A stretch of DNA of 6,763 nucleotides from an uncultured Porphyromonadaceae bacterium (GTDB lineage: Bacteria; Bacteroidota; Bacteroidia; Bacteroidales; CAMTPD01). Location of the stretch: NCBI GenBank assembly GCA_947074265.1, contig CAMTPD010000078.1:1-6763 (forward strand), in the 5' to 3' direction. Of the stretch, positions 1-6,329 are shown in pieces; the stretch's first letter is position 1; each line of letters opens with the position of its first letter. The notes below the pieces were generated by a model. That model was not told the DNA's origin and searched no databases. It saw nothing but the letters and a program-made list of their open reading frames with translations. The translations under genes were made by a program, and so were the position numbers.

Positions 1-19
1 TATTTTGATTTTATTTGAT

Positions 20-27
20 TACATTTG
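20..27 (+). promoter_or_regulatory. Bacteroidota -7 promoter element for the PNGase F-like gene
   Basis: The bases TACATTTG match the Bacteroidota -7 consensus TAnnTTTG exactly. Transcription would begin near position 34, giving a leader of about 53 nt to the ATG at 87 but only about 17 nt to the ATG at 51. A TTTG at 4-7 lies only 12 bp upstream, too close for a standard -33 box (usual spacing about 19-21 bp). The true -33 element may lie beyond the left edge or be weak. An exact 8-base match in AT-rich DNA can occur by chance, so position ahead of a gene is the main support. Confidence 0.5.
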
Positions 28-86
28 CAATTATTTTACAATAAGCTGCAATGAATTACACTAAATATACAAAAAGCATCCTATCA

Positions 87-1331
87 ATGAAAAAGATTTT
101 TTCTGCAATTGCTTGTGTGTTGGCAATTGTAAGCACTTCATGCACACCTAAAGAGTTACCTTCGATGGGTAACGTTTCTATGGAAGTATTCAACAACGAC
201 GTTGTTTCTTTTAATCCTGAAAAGTATCCACAAGGATTTAACACTTCAGATACAACAGATATTGTACGTTTGGTAAACGGACGTATCATCATGAAAAAAA
301 TACTTATACCAGATTATCAACGCGACGTTAAAGTAAAAGCAACCGTAACGGTAGCATCAAACGGCGACCGTTGGGACAAATCCGGATCTGCATTCATCAT
401 ACCAAATCAATCTGCAATCAACTTGATGAAAATCGCTCAAGGAATTGCTCAATATCCTGCAATAGACTCTACTAAACTAGAAAATCTTTCTGGTATCGTT
501 CCGGGGCAAGATTACCTGCCAACAGTAGAATTGATGCGCTTTATGACTCCTTTTGGTGTAGGACACTATAGCCGTGATACAGCGAGCTACCCTAAACGTA
601 TGCCTGTATATGTAGACGGATGGGCAGAGAATGTAGAATGGACACAAGATATTACAGACCTTTACTCATGTCTTGAAGATTCTGCTTGGGTAGGTGTATT
701 TATCGACACATGGCATCCTGACGGATATGTTGCGGGTCTTACTTTAGATTTTGAAGAAAACCCGGCTCCAACGTATGCAATGAAAGATACACATGTAGAG
801 CCTCTTATTAATACAGTATATTATGTAGGCCAACAATACCCTGGTATTTTTGCCAACAAAGACATCGAAGTTCCGTTTACGATTCCTGCAAACGCAAAGA
901 ACGTAAAGCTAAAATACATTGTTACAGGTCATGGCGGTCACTCTGGCGGAGACGAATTTGTTGAGAAAGAAAACATCGTATCAATCGATGGCAACGAAGT
1001 TCTAAAGTTTACTCCATGGAGAAAAGACTGTGCATCGTTTCGTCGTTTCAACCCAACTTCGGGTGTATGGTTGCGTGAACGCACAGCCTCGTATATCGAC
1101 AGCAAAAAAGGAGGTTATGCAGAAAAGAAAATCGAAGAAGCAATCGCCTCTTCAGACCTTTCTCGTTCCAACTGGTGCCCTGGTTCTGACGTAGTTCCGG
1201 AAGAAGTAGAACTTGCGGACATCACTGCGGGTAATCACGTTATTAAGTTTAGCATCCCTGAAGCACAAGAGATAGACGGAGACAAACTAAACCACTGGTT
1301 AGTTTCGGCATATCTTGTTTGGGAAGAATAA
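87..1331 (+). CDS. PNGase F-like lipoprotein (putative peptide-N-glycosidase)
   Basis: By family, this enzyme cleaves the glycosylamine bond between asparagine and an N-glycan, releasing the intact glycan. Started at 87 it has 414 residues. A lipoprotein signal peptide begins MKKIF, with a hydrophobic stretch and lipobox STSC; the lipidated Cys is residue 19. An in-frame ATG at 51 would add 12 polar residues before this signal, so I prefer 87. The N-terminal PNGase domain contains GDRWDKSG, which aligns with CDEWDRYA around catalytic D60 of Elizabethkingia PNGase F; its Asp is residue 97. IDTW at 206-209 aligns with TETW, so catalytic E118 becomes D207. GDEF at 288-291 aligns with the E206 region, with Glu at 290. 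The C-terminal half holds PWRKDC and SRSNWCPG (360-367), the latter close to DRAGWCPG. Compared with PNGase F, about 45 extra residues lie between the D60-like motif and the RFMTPFGVG block. The gene appears monocistronic. The fold is clear; N-glycan activity is inferred. Confidence 0.88.
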   Translation: MKKIFSAIACVLAIVSTSCTPKELPSMGNVSMEVFNNDVVSFNPEKYPQGFNTSDTTDIVRLVNGRIIMKKILIPDYQRDVKVKATVTVASNGDRWDKSGSAFIIPNQSAINLMKIAQGIAQYPAIDSTKLENLSGIVPGQDYLPTVELMRFMTPFGVGHYSRDTASYPKRMPVYVDGWAENVEWTQDITDLYSCLEDSAWVGVFIDTWHPDGYVAGLTLDFEENPAPTYAMKDTHVEPLINTVYYVGQQYPGIFANKDIEVPFTIPANAKNVKLKYIVTGHGGHSGGDEFVEKENIVSIDGNEVLKFTPWRKDCASFRRFNPTSGVWLRERTASYIDSKKGGYAEKKIEEAIASSDLSRSNWCPGSDVVPEEVELADITAGNHVIKFSIPEAQEIDGDKLNHWLVSAYLVWEE

Positions 1332-1371
1332 TATCAAACTTGATCAAAAGCTATTTATTGCATAAAGGAAG

Positions 1372-1414
1372 AAGGACTAAATACTCAAACACTGAACATT
1401 TAGTCCTTTTTTTT
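1372..1414 (+). terminator. Rho-independent terminator after the PNGase F-like gene
   Basis: AAGGACTAAAT (1372-1382) and ATTTAGTCCTT (1398-1408) form a perfect 11-bp stem with a 15-nt loop, followed by an uninterrupted run of eight T at 1407-1414. It lies about 40 bp after the stop codon and so ends the PNGase F-like transcript before the MarC-like gene. The opposite strand has only a short A/T-rich tail, so it is best read as a plus-strand terminator. Confidence 0.88.
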
Positions 1415-1474
1415 AAACCACAGCCACCACTCTAAAGAGTACAAATCACCGTTTACAAGAAAATATTTTACAAA

Positions 1475-1492
1475 AGAACAATAAATTGTTCT
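1475..1492. promoter_or_regulatory. 18-bp dyad, possible operator upstream of the MarC-like gene
   Basis: AGAACAATAAATTGTTCT is a perfect 8-bp inverted repeat around a 2-bp AA centre. Two bases cannot make a comfortable hairpin loop and no T-tract follows, so it does not look like a terminator. The shape fits a site for a dimeric DNA-binding protein. It sits about 65 bp upstream of the MarC-like start, just before the weak promoter candidate at 1498-1527. No regulator is identified; function is inferred from symmetry and position only. Confidence 0.4.
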
Positions 1493-1497
1493 ACTTC

Positions 1498-1527
1498 TTG
1501 TGTTTTAGTAAGCAGAGCTTTATTTTG
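1498..1527 (+). promoter_or_regulatory. Weak promoter candidate for the MarC-like/HAD unit
   Basis: TATTTTG at 1521-1527 is one T short of the Bacteroidota -7 consensus TAnnTTTG. A TTGTG at 1498-1502 lies 18 bp upstream, roughly where a -33 TTTG box would be. A small 5-bp dyad, GCTTT (1517-1521) and AAAGC (1529-1533), overlaps the -7 region. A promoter is expected here because a terminator closes the previous gene, but the match is poor and the exact position is uncertain. Confidence 0.28.
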
Positions 1528-1557
1528 CAAAGCGATCAATTACAAACACATTAATTA

Positions 1558-2211
1558 ATGATACGTATGAATGAAATTCTATCTTTTGCACTACTGTGCC
1601 TTACATCATTTTTCACACTAACCAATCCGTTGGGAACCATGCCTATATTCATGACAATGACCATGGAACTCAACGATACAGATCGCCAACGTATAGCAAA
1701 GAAAGCTTGTATCGTTGCCTTTGTAACACTCTTAGTATTCGCTTTCTCGGGCCAATTATTATTTAAATTCTTTGGGATCTCTGTCGATAGCTTTCGTGTA
1801 GCAGGAGGTATCATCTTCTTTACCATCGGGATGGATATGCTACAGGCTCGTATTACCAAAGTAAAAGTAAGCGAATCCGAAATCAAAAGTTATTCGAATG
1901 ACATCTCAGTAACCCCATTAGCAATTCCACTGATATGTGGTCCGGGTGCAATAACAAACTCAATCGTTCTTATGGAAGCTGCTACAACAATCTGGCTCAA
2001 AGTCACATTGATTGTATGTATTTCATTGGTTTTGTTGTTTTGCTATTTTATTTTGAGAAGCTCATCAACGATCATTAAGTTCCTGGGGGAAACCGGTAAT
2101 AATGTGTTGATGCGTTTAATGGGACTTATTGTAATGGTTATTGCCGTTGAATTCTTCTTTAGCGGACTACGTCCTATTCTACAAAGTATTTTCAATATTT
2201 CGACACAATAA
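1558..2211 (+). CDS. MarC family integral membrane protein
   Basis: This 217-residue inner-membrane protein belongs to the MarC/UPF0056 family, whose transport substrate and function are unsettled; the old link of E. coli MarC to multiple antibiotic resistance was not upheld. Six hydrophobic segments are visible near residues 6-31, 50-70, 78-95, 117-140, 147-167 and 184-204. The family motif NPLG followed by PIF lies at 23-31 in the first helix, and PLAIPLICGPGAI at 120-132 is the matching conserved block in the fourth. The length is typical. A second in-frame ATG at 1567 (residue 4) would put the NP motif at residues 20-21, as in E. coli MarC, so either start is possible; neither has a Shine-Dalgarno sequence. 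The HAD hydrolase gene follows after 6 bp, so the two are probably cotranscribed. Confidence 0.9.
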   Translation: MIRMNEILSFALLCLTSFFTLTNPLGTMPIFMTMTMELNDTDRQRIAKKACIVAFVTLLVFAFSGQLLFKFFGISVDSFRVAGGIIFFTIGMDMLQARITKVKVSESEIKSYSNDISVTPLAIPLICGPGAITNSIVLMEAATTIWLKVTLIVCISLVLLFCYFILRSSSTIIKFLGETGNNVLMRLMGLIVMVIAVEFFFSGLRPILQSIFNISTQ

Positions 2212-2217
2212 ATAAAT

Positions 2218-2904
2218 ATGAAACGAATTAAAGTAATTGGATTTGACGCAGATGACACACTATGGGAAAATGAAATTTATTTCCGAGAATCGGAACAGAA
2301 GTTTTTTGAACTTCTAGAAGACTATGCTCCGGCAAAAGAAATTGAAAAGAAGCTCTATAATATAGAGACGATCAACATACCGATATTTGGGTATGGCATA
2401 AAATCGTTTACTCTTTCAATGATTGAAACAGCTTTGCAAGTAAGCAAAAACAAAGTAAAAGCCGACGTTATTAACAAGATCTTAGAGATAGGAAGAGAGC
2501 AACTAGAGAAACCGGTAGTGCTACTTCCTTTTGTAAGAGGTGTATTGGAACGACTATCAAGCAACTATAAACTGATAGTTGTCACAAAGGGTGACTTGCT
2601 CGACCAAGAAATGAAATTACAAAGATCTGGATTGAAACCTTTTTTTCATCACGTAGAAATTGTAAGTCATAAAACTGAAACTGAATATTCTCGAGTTATC
2701 AAACATCTTGATATCCGCCCCAATCAGTTTATGATGGTTGGTAATTCGATTAAATCAGACATTTTACCGGTTCTTTCTTGTGGTGCCAAAGCCGTTTATA
2801 TCCCTCATGAATCTGTATGGATACATGAAATGGCTGATATTCCGGTTGGCAATCCGAAGTTCAAACAAATTCATTCAATATTGGACCTACTCCGTTTTGA
2901 ATAA
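2218..2904 (+). CDS. HAD-superfamily hydrolase (probable phosphatase)
   Basis: The 228-residue protein carries all four HAD motifs. Motif I is DADDT at 10-14, with nucleophile Asp10 and acid/base Asp12. Motif II is the Thr123 of VVTKGD. Motif III is Lys152 in SHKTETEY. Motif IV is GNSIKSD at 175-181, with Asp181 expected to bind Mg2+. The roughly 90 residues between motifs I and II form a mostly helical C1-type cap, as in the phosphoglycolate phosphatase/haloacid dehalogenase group. DxD in motif I favours a phosphatase over a dehalogenase, because the second Asp is the phosphatase hallmark. No signal peptide is present, so it is cytosolic. The substrate cannot be told from sequence. It starts 6 bp after the MarC-like stop codon and ends against the shared terminator at 2903-2940. 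Confidence 0.9.
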   Translation: MKRIKVIGFDADDTLWENEIYFRESEQKFFELLEDYAPAKEIEKKLYNIETINIPIFGYGIKSFTLSMIETALQVSKNKVKADVINKILEIGREQLEKPVVLLPFVRGVLERLSSNYKLIVVTKGDLLDQEMKLQRSGLKPFFHHVEIVSHKTETEYSRVIKHLDIRPNQFMMVGNSIKSDILPVLSCGAKAVYIPHESVWIHEMADIPVGNPKFKQIHSILDLLRFE

Positions 2905-2940
2905 AAAAAAGGGCTGTCTCATAAAATATGAGACAGCCTT
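2903..2940. terminator. Bidirectional terminator between convergent operons
   Basis: GGCTGTCTCATA (2912-2923) and TATGAGACAGCC (2927-2938) form a perfect 12-bp stem with a 3-nt AAA loop; G2911-T2939 and A2910-T2940 can extend it. On the minus strand the stem is followed by eight T (complement of 2903-2910), a textbook terminator about 6 nt after the glycosyltransferase stop. On the plus strand the tail is TTATTTAT, a weaker but usable U-rich stretch for the HAD hydrolase transcript. It probably serves both genes. Confidence 0.88.
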
Positions 2941-2945
2941 ATTTA

Positions 2946-3992
2946 TCATTTACCATACTTAATTGATATTGCTTTGATCAGTTGACTAAAAGTAGTTTTA
3001 CCTCTCAACATTGATTCAATTACAATACTTTTATCCAATATGACATTTTTCGTATTTAGCGTATTTGCTTGATGGGTGAATGCAAAATCTTTATATTGCT
3101 TTCTTGCTTTATAAAAGTCACGCCTTGCCTTAAATACAGCCTTAGCATTTGGCCAGTAACCTTTGAGCACGAATCGCAAAGCAATCAAATAGTCAAATAT
3201 AAATCTGACAAACATCACCTTGCACAACGCTCCCCGATCTAGATTTTTATAAATCATCAACAAGTTGTTTCGCATGTTGAGATAAGTTTTGCGAGGATGC
3301 TCCATCTGCAAGGTACCACCTCCTACATGATATACTACAGAGGCTGGTGTACATATAATTTGATAACCTTGATTTCGAAGTCTCCAGCACAGGTCTATTT
3401 CTTCTTGATGTGCAAAAAAGAATTCATCTAACCCTCCGCTGCTTTGATAAAGAAAAGTTCTAATAAACAATGCTGCTCCGGATGCCCACAATACTTGACA
3501 ATTCGTATTATACTGACCAGAATCGGGTTCTATCGTTTCTAACACACGCCCTCTGCAAAACGGAAAACCGTATTTATCGAGAAAACCTCCCGAAGCACCT
3601 GCATATTCGAACAAATGTTTGTTGTTATAAGCTAACAATTTAGGTTGTACTGCTGCAATATTTTCGTCTGCTTCAAGTGCTTGAAGCGGTGCCTCAAGCC
3701 ATCCTGATGTTACTTCCACATCAGAATTTAGCAAAACAGTATAAGGCGTTTCAATCTGAGCTATTGCTCGATTGTATCCTCCTGCAAAACCATAATTCTT
3801 ATCGAGTTTTATTAACAACACCTGTTGATAATGTGTATTGAGAAACTCAATAGAATCATCCGTAGAACCATTGTCGGCCACTACGATTTGCGCAACGTCC
3901 TCTGGAGAGTTTTGAACGACTGAAGGCAAGAACTGTTCAAGCCACTTGCGACCATTCCAGTTTAATATTACAACAGATACTTTTTTTTTCAT
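2946..3992 (-). CDS. Family 2 glycosyltransferase
   Basis: The 348-residue protein has a GT-A fold of family GT2, of the WbbL/rhamnosyltransferase-like group. It opens with a beta strand (VSVVILNWNG, residues 5-14). Asp40 in ADNGSTDD is expected to contact the nucleotide sugar, and NSDVE at 89-93 is the metal-binding DxD-like motif. WASGAALF (169-176) and HQEEIDLCWR (195-204) are the conserved acceptor-side and catalytic-base region. Residues 259-277 are hydrophobic and probably attach the enzyme to the inner membrane; the last 70 residues are basic and not recognised. It is the last gene of the mtaB operon, starting 6 bp after the acyltransferase stop. That context suggests a sugar is added to lipid A, LPS core or another surface glycolipid, but donor and acceptor are inferred. 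Codons 2-4 form an A9 run. A strong terminator follows the stop. Confidence 0.9.
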   Translation of the reverse strand: MKKKVSVVILNWNGRKWLEQFLPSVVQNSPEDVAQIVVADNGSTDDSIEFLNTHYQQVLLIKLDKNYGFAGGYNRAIAQIETPYTVLLNSDVEVTSGWLEAPLQALEADENIAAVQPKLLAYNNKHLFEYAGASGGFLDKYGFPFCRGRVLETIEPDSGQYNTNCQVLWASGAALFIRTFLYQSSGGLDEFFFAHQEEIDLCWRLRNQGYQIICTPASVVYHVGGGTLQMEHPRKTYLNMRNNLLMIYKNLDRGALCKVMFVRFIFDYLIALRFVLKGYWPNAKAVFKARRDFYKARKQYKDFAFTHQANTLNTKNVILDKSIVIESMLRGKTTFSQLIKAISIKYGK

Positions 3993-3998
3993 AAGGTA

Positions 3999-4883
3999 TT
4001 AGGATTCTCTTTTATGCTTCCATCGCTTGTGAGACCAAAGCCAATAGGCCGGATCACGAAGAATTGTCTTCTCCATTCTTCGTATATATTCTTCAGTGAT
4101 AGAGAATTCGGGCACTCCTTTGGCATTGGCCGTTATCAATTGAAGATCTGCCTCATAATACCCCCTCTTTACCTTTCTTACATCAGCATACACAATTGCA
4201 AGGTCTAACTTTTCGGCAATTTTCTCGGCACCTGTAAGCACCGCCGAATCTTGATTTAAGAATGTAGTCCAATAGTGTATATTCACTTTAGAAGGTGTTT
4301 GATCGGTCAAGAAAGCAACTTGAGATCTTATCTTTTCTTTCTTTAAACGTATCATTGCACGCAGTGTATCGTTTTTTTCAATACCTAAAGCACCAAAACG
4401 CTCTCTCAAATTCATAAAAAGCTGATCTACGGGTTTCGATTTTATTTTTCTATAAATCTGATATGAAGAAAGTTTGTCTTCGAAAAATAAAGAGCTAGCC
4501 GTAAACCATTCCCAGTTTCCATAATGACCAATATACATCAGTACGGGTCCCGGATTTTTCTCTACCAAGTCGAATAATAGTTCCTTATTATTTACTTTTG
4601 CTCGTTTCATTATCTCTTCGTCAGAGATATGAAATAGCTTGAAACTTTCGACAAGATAATCACAAAAATGATGATAAAACTTTCGTTCAATCTCTTTTAA
4701 CTCGTCGCTTGTCTTTTCAGGAAAAGAGTTTCTTAAGTTAGCAGCAACCACTTTTTTTCTATATCCGATTACTTTATATACCAATACATAAAGAAGATCA
4801 GACAATAGATACAAAATGGAAAAAGGCAATACTGCGATTGCCTTCACCATTATATAAATTGACCAATATGCCAGTTTATTCAT
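3999..4883 (-). CDS. LpxL/HtrB-family lipid A acyltransferase
   Basis: Members of this family move an acyl chain from acyl-ACP to a hydroxyacyl chain of the lipid A precursor at the inner membrane. The protein has 294 residues, close to the usual 300. An N-terminal hydrophobic helix spans residues 8-37. The catalytic HX4(D/E) motif is GHYGNWEW, with His120 and Glu125. DQTP (194-197), the block NQDSAVLTGAEKIAEKL (210-226), and the basic C-terminus YWLWSHKRWKHKR (280-292) are family signatures. It starts 12 bp after the mtaB stop codon and its stop lies 6 bp before the glycosyltransferase start, so it is in the middle of a three-gene operon. Which secondary acylation (LpxL-like or LpxM-like) it performs cannot be decided here, so I give no gene symbol. 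The start ATG sits just before the membrane helix, as expected. Confidence 0.9.
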   Translation of the reverse strand: MNKLAYWSIYIMVKAIAVLPFSILYLLSDLLYVLVYKVIGYRKKVVAANLRNSFPEKTSDELKEIERKFYHHFCDYLVESFKLFHISDEEIMKRAKVNNKELLFDLVEKNPGPVLMYIGHYGNWEWFTASSLFFEDKLSSYQIYRKIKSKPVDQLFMNLRERFGALGIEKNDTLRAMIRLKKEKIRSQVAFLTDQTPSKVNIHYWTTFLNQDSAVLTGAEKIAEKLDLAIVYADVRKVKRGYYEADLQLITANAKGVPEFSITEEYIRRMEKTILRDPAYWLWSHKRWKHKRES

Positions 4884-4895
4884 TGTAAATAGAAT

Positions 4896-6215
4896 TTAGA
4901 GTAATTCCACTTTCACAGCCGAACCATCTTCGTTCAGCTCGAGTAATCTCACTTTGCATGTTTTGTTTACCAAAGCTGCATCATAAGGAAGTTCTACTTT
5001 TACATAGTTTTCGGTAAATCCATGCATAAGTCCATCTTTTTTTGTATGCTCGATAAGAGCTAAACGCTCTGTACCCAACTGAGACACATAGAAGTCTTTC
5101 AATTTCTTATCCGAAATATCTAGAATAGCTTTACTTCTATCGTGTTTTGTTTTAGGGTCTACAGCATAGTCAATCTTCAAAGCCATCGTGCCCGGACGTT
5201 CCGAATAAGTGAAGACATGAAGCTGAGAAATATCTAGTGATTCAATAAAACGACGTGCATCGTCAAAATATTGATCCACTTCACCACGTACACCCACAAT
5301 CACATCAACACCGATAAAAGCATGAGGCATTACCTCTTTTACTTTTGCTACTTTTGATGCAAACAAAGCAGTATCATATCTGCGCTTCATCAATTGCAGT
5401 ACTTCATCACTACCCGATTGTAAGGGTATGTGAAAGTGAGGAGCAAAGCGTTTTGATGTAGAGACAAAGTCGATAATCTCGTCTGTAAGCAAATTTGGCT
5501 CAATCGAAGAGATACGATATCTCTCGATACCTTCTACCTCATCCAAAGCCTTTACCAAATCAAGAAACGTATCACCTGTTGTTTTACCAAAGTCTCCTAT
5601 ATTAACACCGGTAAGCACAATCTCTTTGCCGCCGTCTAGGGCTACCTGACGTGCTTGTTCTACCAGTTCTGCTACAGTTCCGTTACGACTTCTACCTCGT
5701 GCAAAAGGAATTGTACAATAAGTACAATAATAGTCACAACCATCTTGTACTTTAAGAAAATAACGAGTACGATCGCCTTTCGAACAAGAAGGTGCAAATT
5801 TACGTACGTCCGAAGCCTTGCTTGTCACAATTACTCCTCGACGTTCTTGTTTTTTGAAATCTGCTATATATTGTAAGATATCAAGCTTTTGTCCTGCTCC
5901 TAATACAAGGTCTACACCTTCAATATCAGCAACATCTTCTGGCTTTAATTGAGCATAGCAACCCGTTACTACCATCAATGCACCCGGGTGCATTTTGCCA
6001 TAACGTCGAATTGCTTGTCGGCACTTTTTATCCGCTAGTTCGGTCACGGAGCAAGTATTGATAACACAAATATCTGCTTTCTCTCCGCTTCGAGCACGAC
6101 GAATTCCATTCTCATCAAGGAGCTTTCCAATAGTGGAGGTCTCCGCAAAATTTAACTTGCAACCTAATGTGTAATAGGCTGCAATCTTATTTTCAAACAC
6201 ACTTTGATCAATCAT
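4896..6215 (-). CDS. mtaB: tRNA t6A37 methylthiotransferase MtaB
   Basis: MtaB is a radical-SAM enzyme that converts t6A to ms2t6A at position 37 of ANN-decoding tRNAs, notably tRNA-Lys, helping codon recognition. Started at 6215 it has 439 residues, normal for the family. The N-terminal UPF0004 domain supplies three Cys for the auxiliary 4Fe-4S cluster: Cys19 (TLGCKLN), Cys55 (NTCSVTE) and Cys86 (TGCYAQ). The radical-SAM cluster is CDYYCTYC, Cys160, 164 and 167. HIPLQSGSD and SYSERPGT are further family blocks, and the last 60 or so residues form a TRAM RNA-binding domain. TLGCKLN and the overall pattern favour MtaB over MiaB or RimO. An in-frame ATG at 6311 would add 32 unconserved residues and lies upstream of the -7 element at 6237-6244, so I reject it. 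This is the first gene of the operon with the acyltransferase and glycosyltransferase. Confidence 0.92.
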   Translation of the reverse strand: MIDQSVFENKIAAYYTLGCKLNFAETSTIGKLLDENGIRRARSGEKADICVINTCSVTELADKKCRQAIRRYGKMHPGALMVVTGCYAQLKPEDVADIEGVDLVLGAGQKLDILQYIADFKKQERRGVIVTSKASDVRKFAPSCSKGDRTRYFLKVQDGCDYYCTYCTIPFARGRSRNGTVAELVEQARQVALDGGKEIVLTGVNIGDFGKTTGDTFLDLVKALDEVEGIERYRISSIEPNLLTDEIIDFVSTSKRFAPHFHIPLQSGSDEVLQLMKRRYDTALFASKVAKVKEVMPHAFIGVDVIVGVRGEVDQYFDDARRFIESLDISQLHVFTYSERPGTMALKIDYAVDPKTKHDRSKAILDISDKKLKDFYVSQLGTERLALIEHTKKDGLMHGFTENYVKVELPYDAALVNKTCKVRLLELNEDGSAVKVELL

Positions 6216-6236
6216 CTGAAAAGCTAATTTACTATA

Positions 6237-6244
6237 CAAAGTTA
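6237..6244 (-). promoter_or_regulatory. -7 promoter element for the mtaB operon
   Basis: On the minus strand the bases read TAACTTTG, an exact match to TAnnTTTG. Transcription would start near 6230, giving a leader of about 15 nt to the mtaB ATG at 6215, which supports that start codon. A TTTG lies 14 bp upstream of the element (minus-strand order), shorter than the usual 19-21 bp spacing, so the -33 box is poor. This would be the only obvious promoter for all three minus-strand genes. Confidence 0.55.
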
Positions 6245-6274
6245 GTAAATCCAATAGACAAAATAGTTCCTTTC

Positions 6275-6306
6275 CTTGTTTATCTGACGTCCAGTAGCTA
6301 TTTTTG
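6275..6306 (+). promoter_or_regulatory. Promoter for the acyl-CoA synthetase gene
   Basis: TATTTTTG at 6299-6306 matches the Bacteroidota -7 consensus exactly, and CTTG at 6275-6278 matches three of four bases of the -33 TTTG box with a 20-bp spacer, within the normal range. Transcription would start near 6313, about 17 nt before the ATG at 6330. It is the best-formed promoter in the window and runs divergently from the mtaB promoter in the same 114-bp gap. Confidence 0.6.
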
Positions 6307-6329
6307 CACAAATTTCACATGAGTGTGCT

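Noticed and set aside
51..86. Upstream in-frame ATG at 51 for the PNGase F-like gene
   Set aside because: It would place 12 polar residues before a complete lipoprotein signal peptide and leave only a very short leader after the -7 element at 20-27.
56..292. Minus-strand open frame within the PNGase F-like gene
   Set aside because: It lies antisense inside a well-supported gene, has no recognisable domain and no promoter.
1429..1440. Small inverted repeat ACTCT-AA-AGAGT
   Set aside because: Five-base arms and a 2-base centre are easily found by chance; no promoter or T-tract is nearby.
1551..1886. Minus-strand open frame opposite the MarC-like gene
   Set aside because: Antisense shadow of a conserved membrane protein; no motif of its own.
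1332..2945. Search for insertion sequence ends, direct repeats or a CRISPR array
   Set aside because: No transposase frame, repeated spacer unit or target duplication was seen by eye here or in the rest of the window.
2738..2962. 74-codon plus-strand frame overlapping the end of the HAD gene
   Set aside because: It starts inside HAD motif IV in another frame and reads through the terminator hairpin, so it is not a credible gene.
5655..5876. Cys/Ser/Thr-rich plus-strand open frame inside mtaB
   Set aside because: It is antisense to the radical-SAM cluster region and its composition is that expected of a shadow frame.
6284..6294. Imperfect palindrome around GACGTC in the mtaB/acyl-CoA synthetase gap
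   Set aside because: Only the central 6 bp are symmetrical in register; it falls in the spacer of the plus-strand promoter but is too short to call an operator.
6216..6311. 32-residue N-terminal extension of MtaB from the ATG at 6311
   Set aside because: The extension has no family similarity and overlaps the mtaB -7 promoter element; the ATG at 6215 leads directly into the conserved domain.
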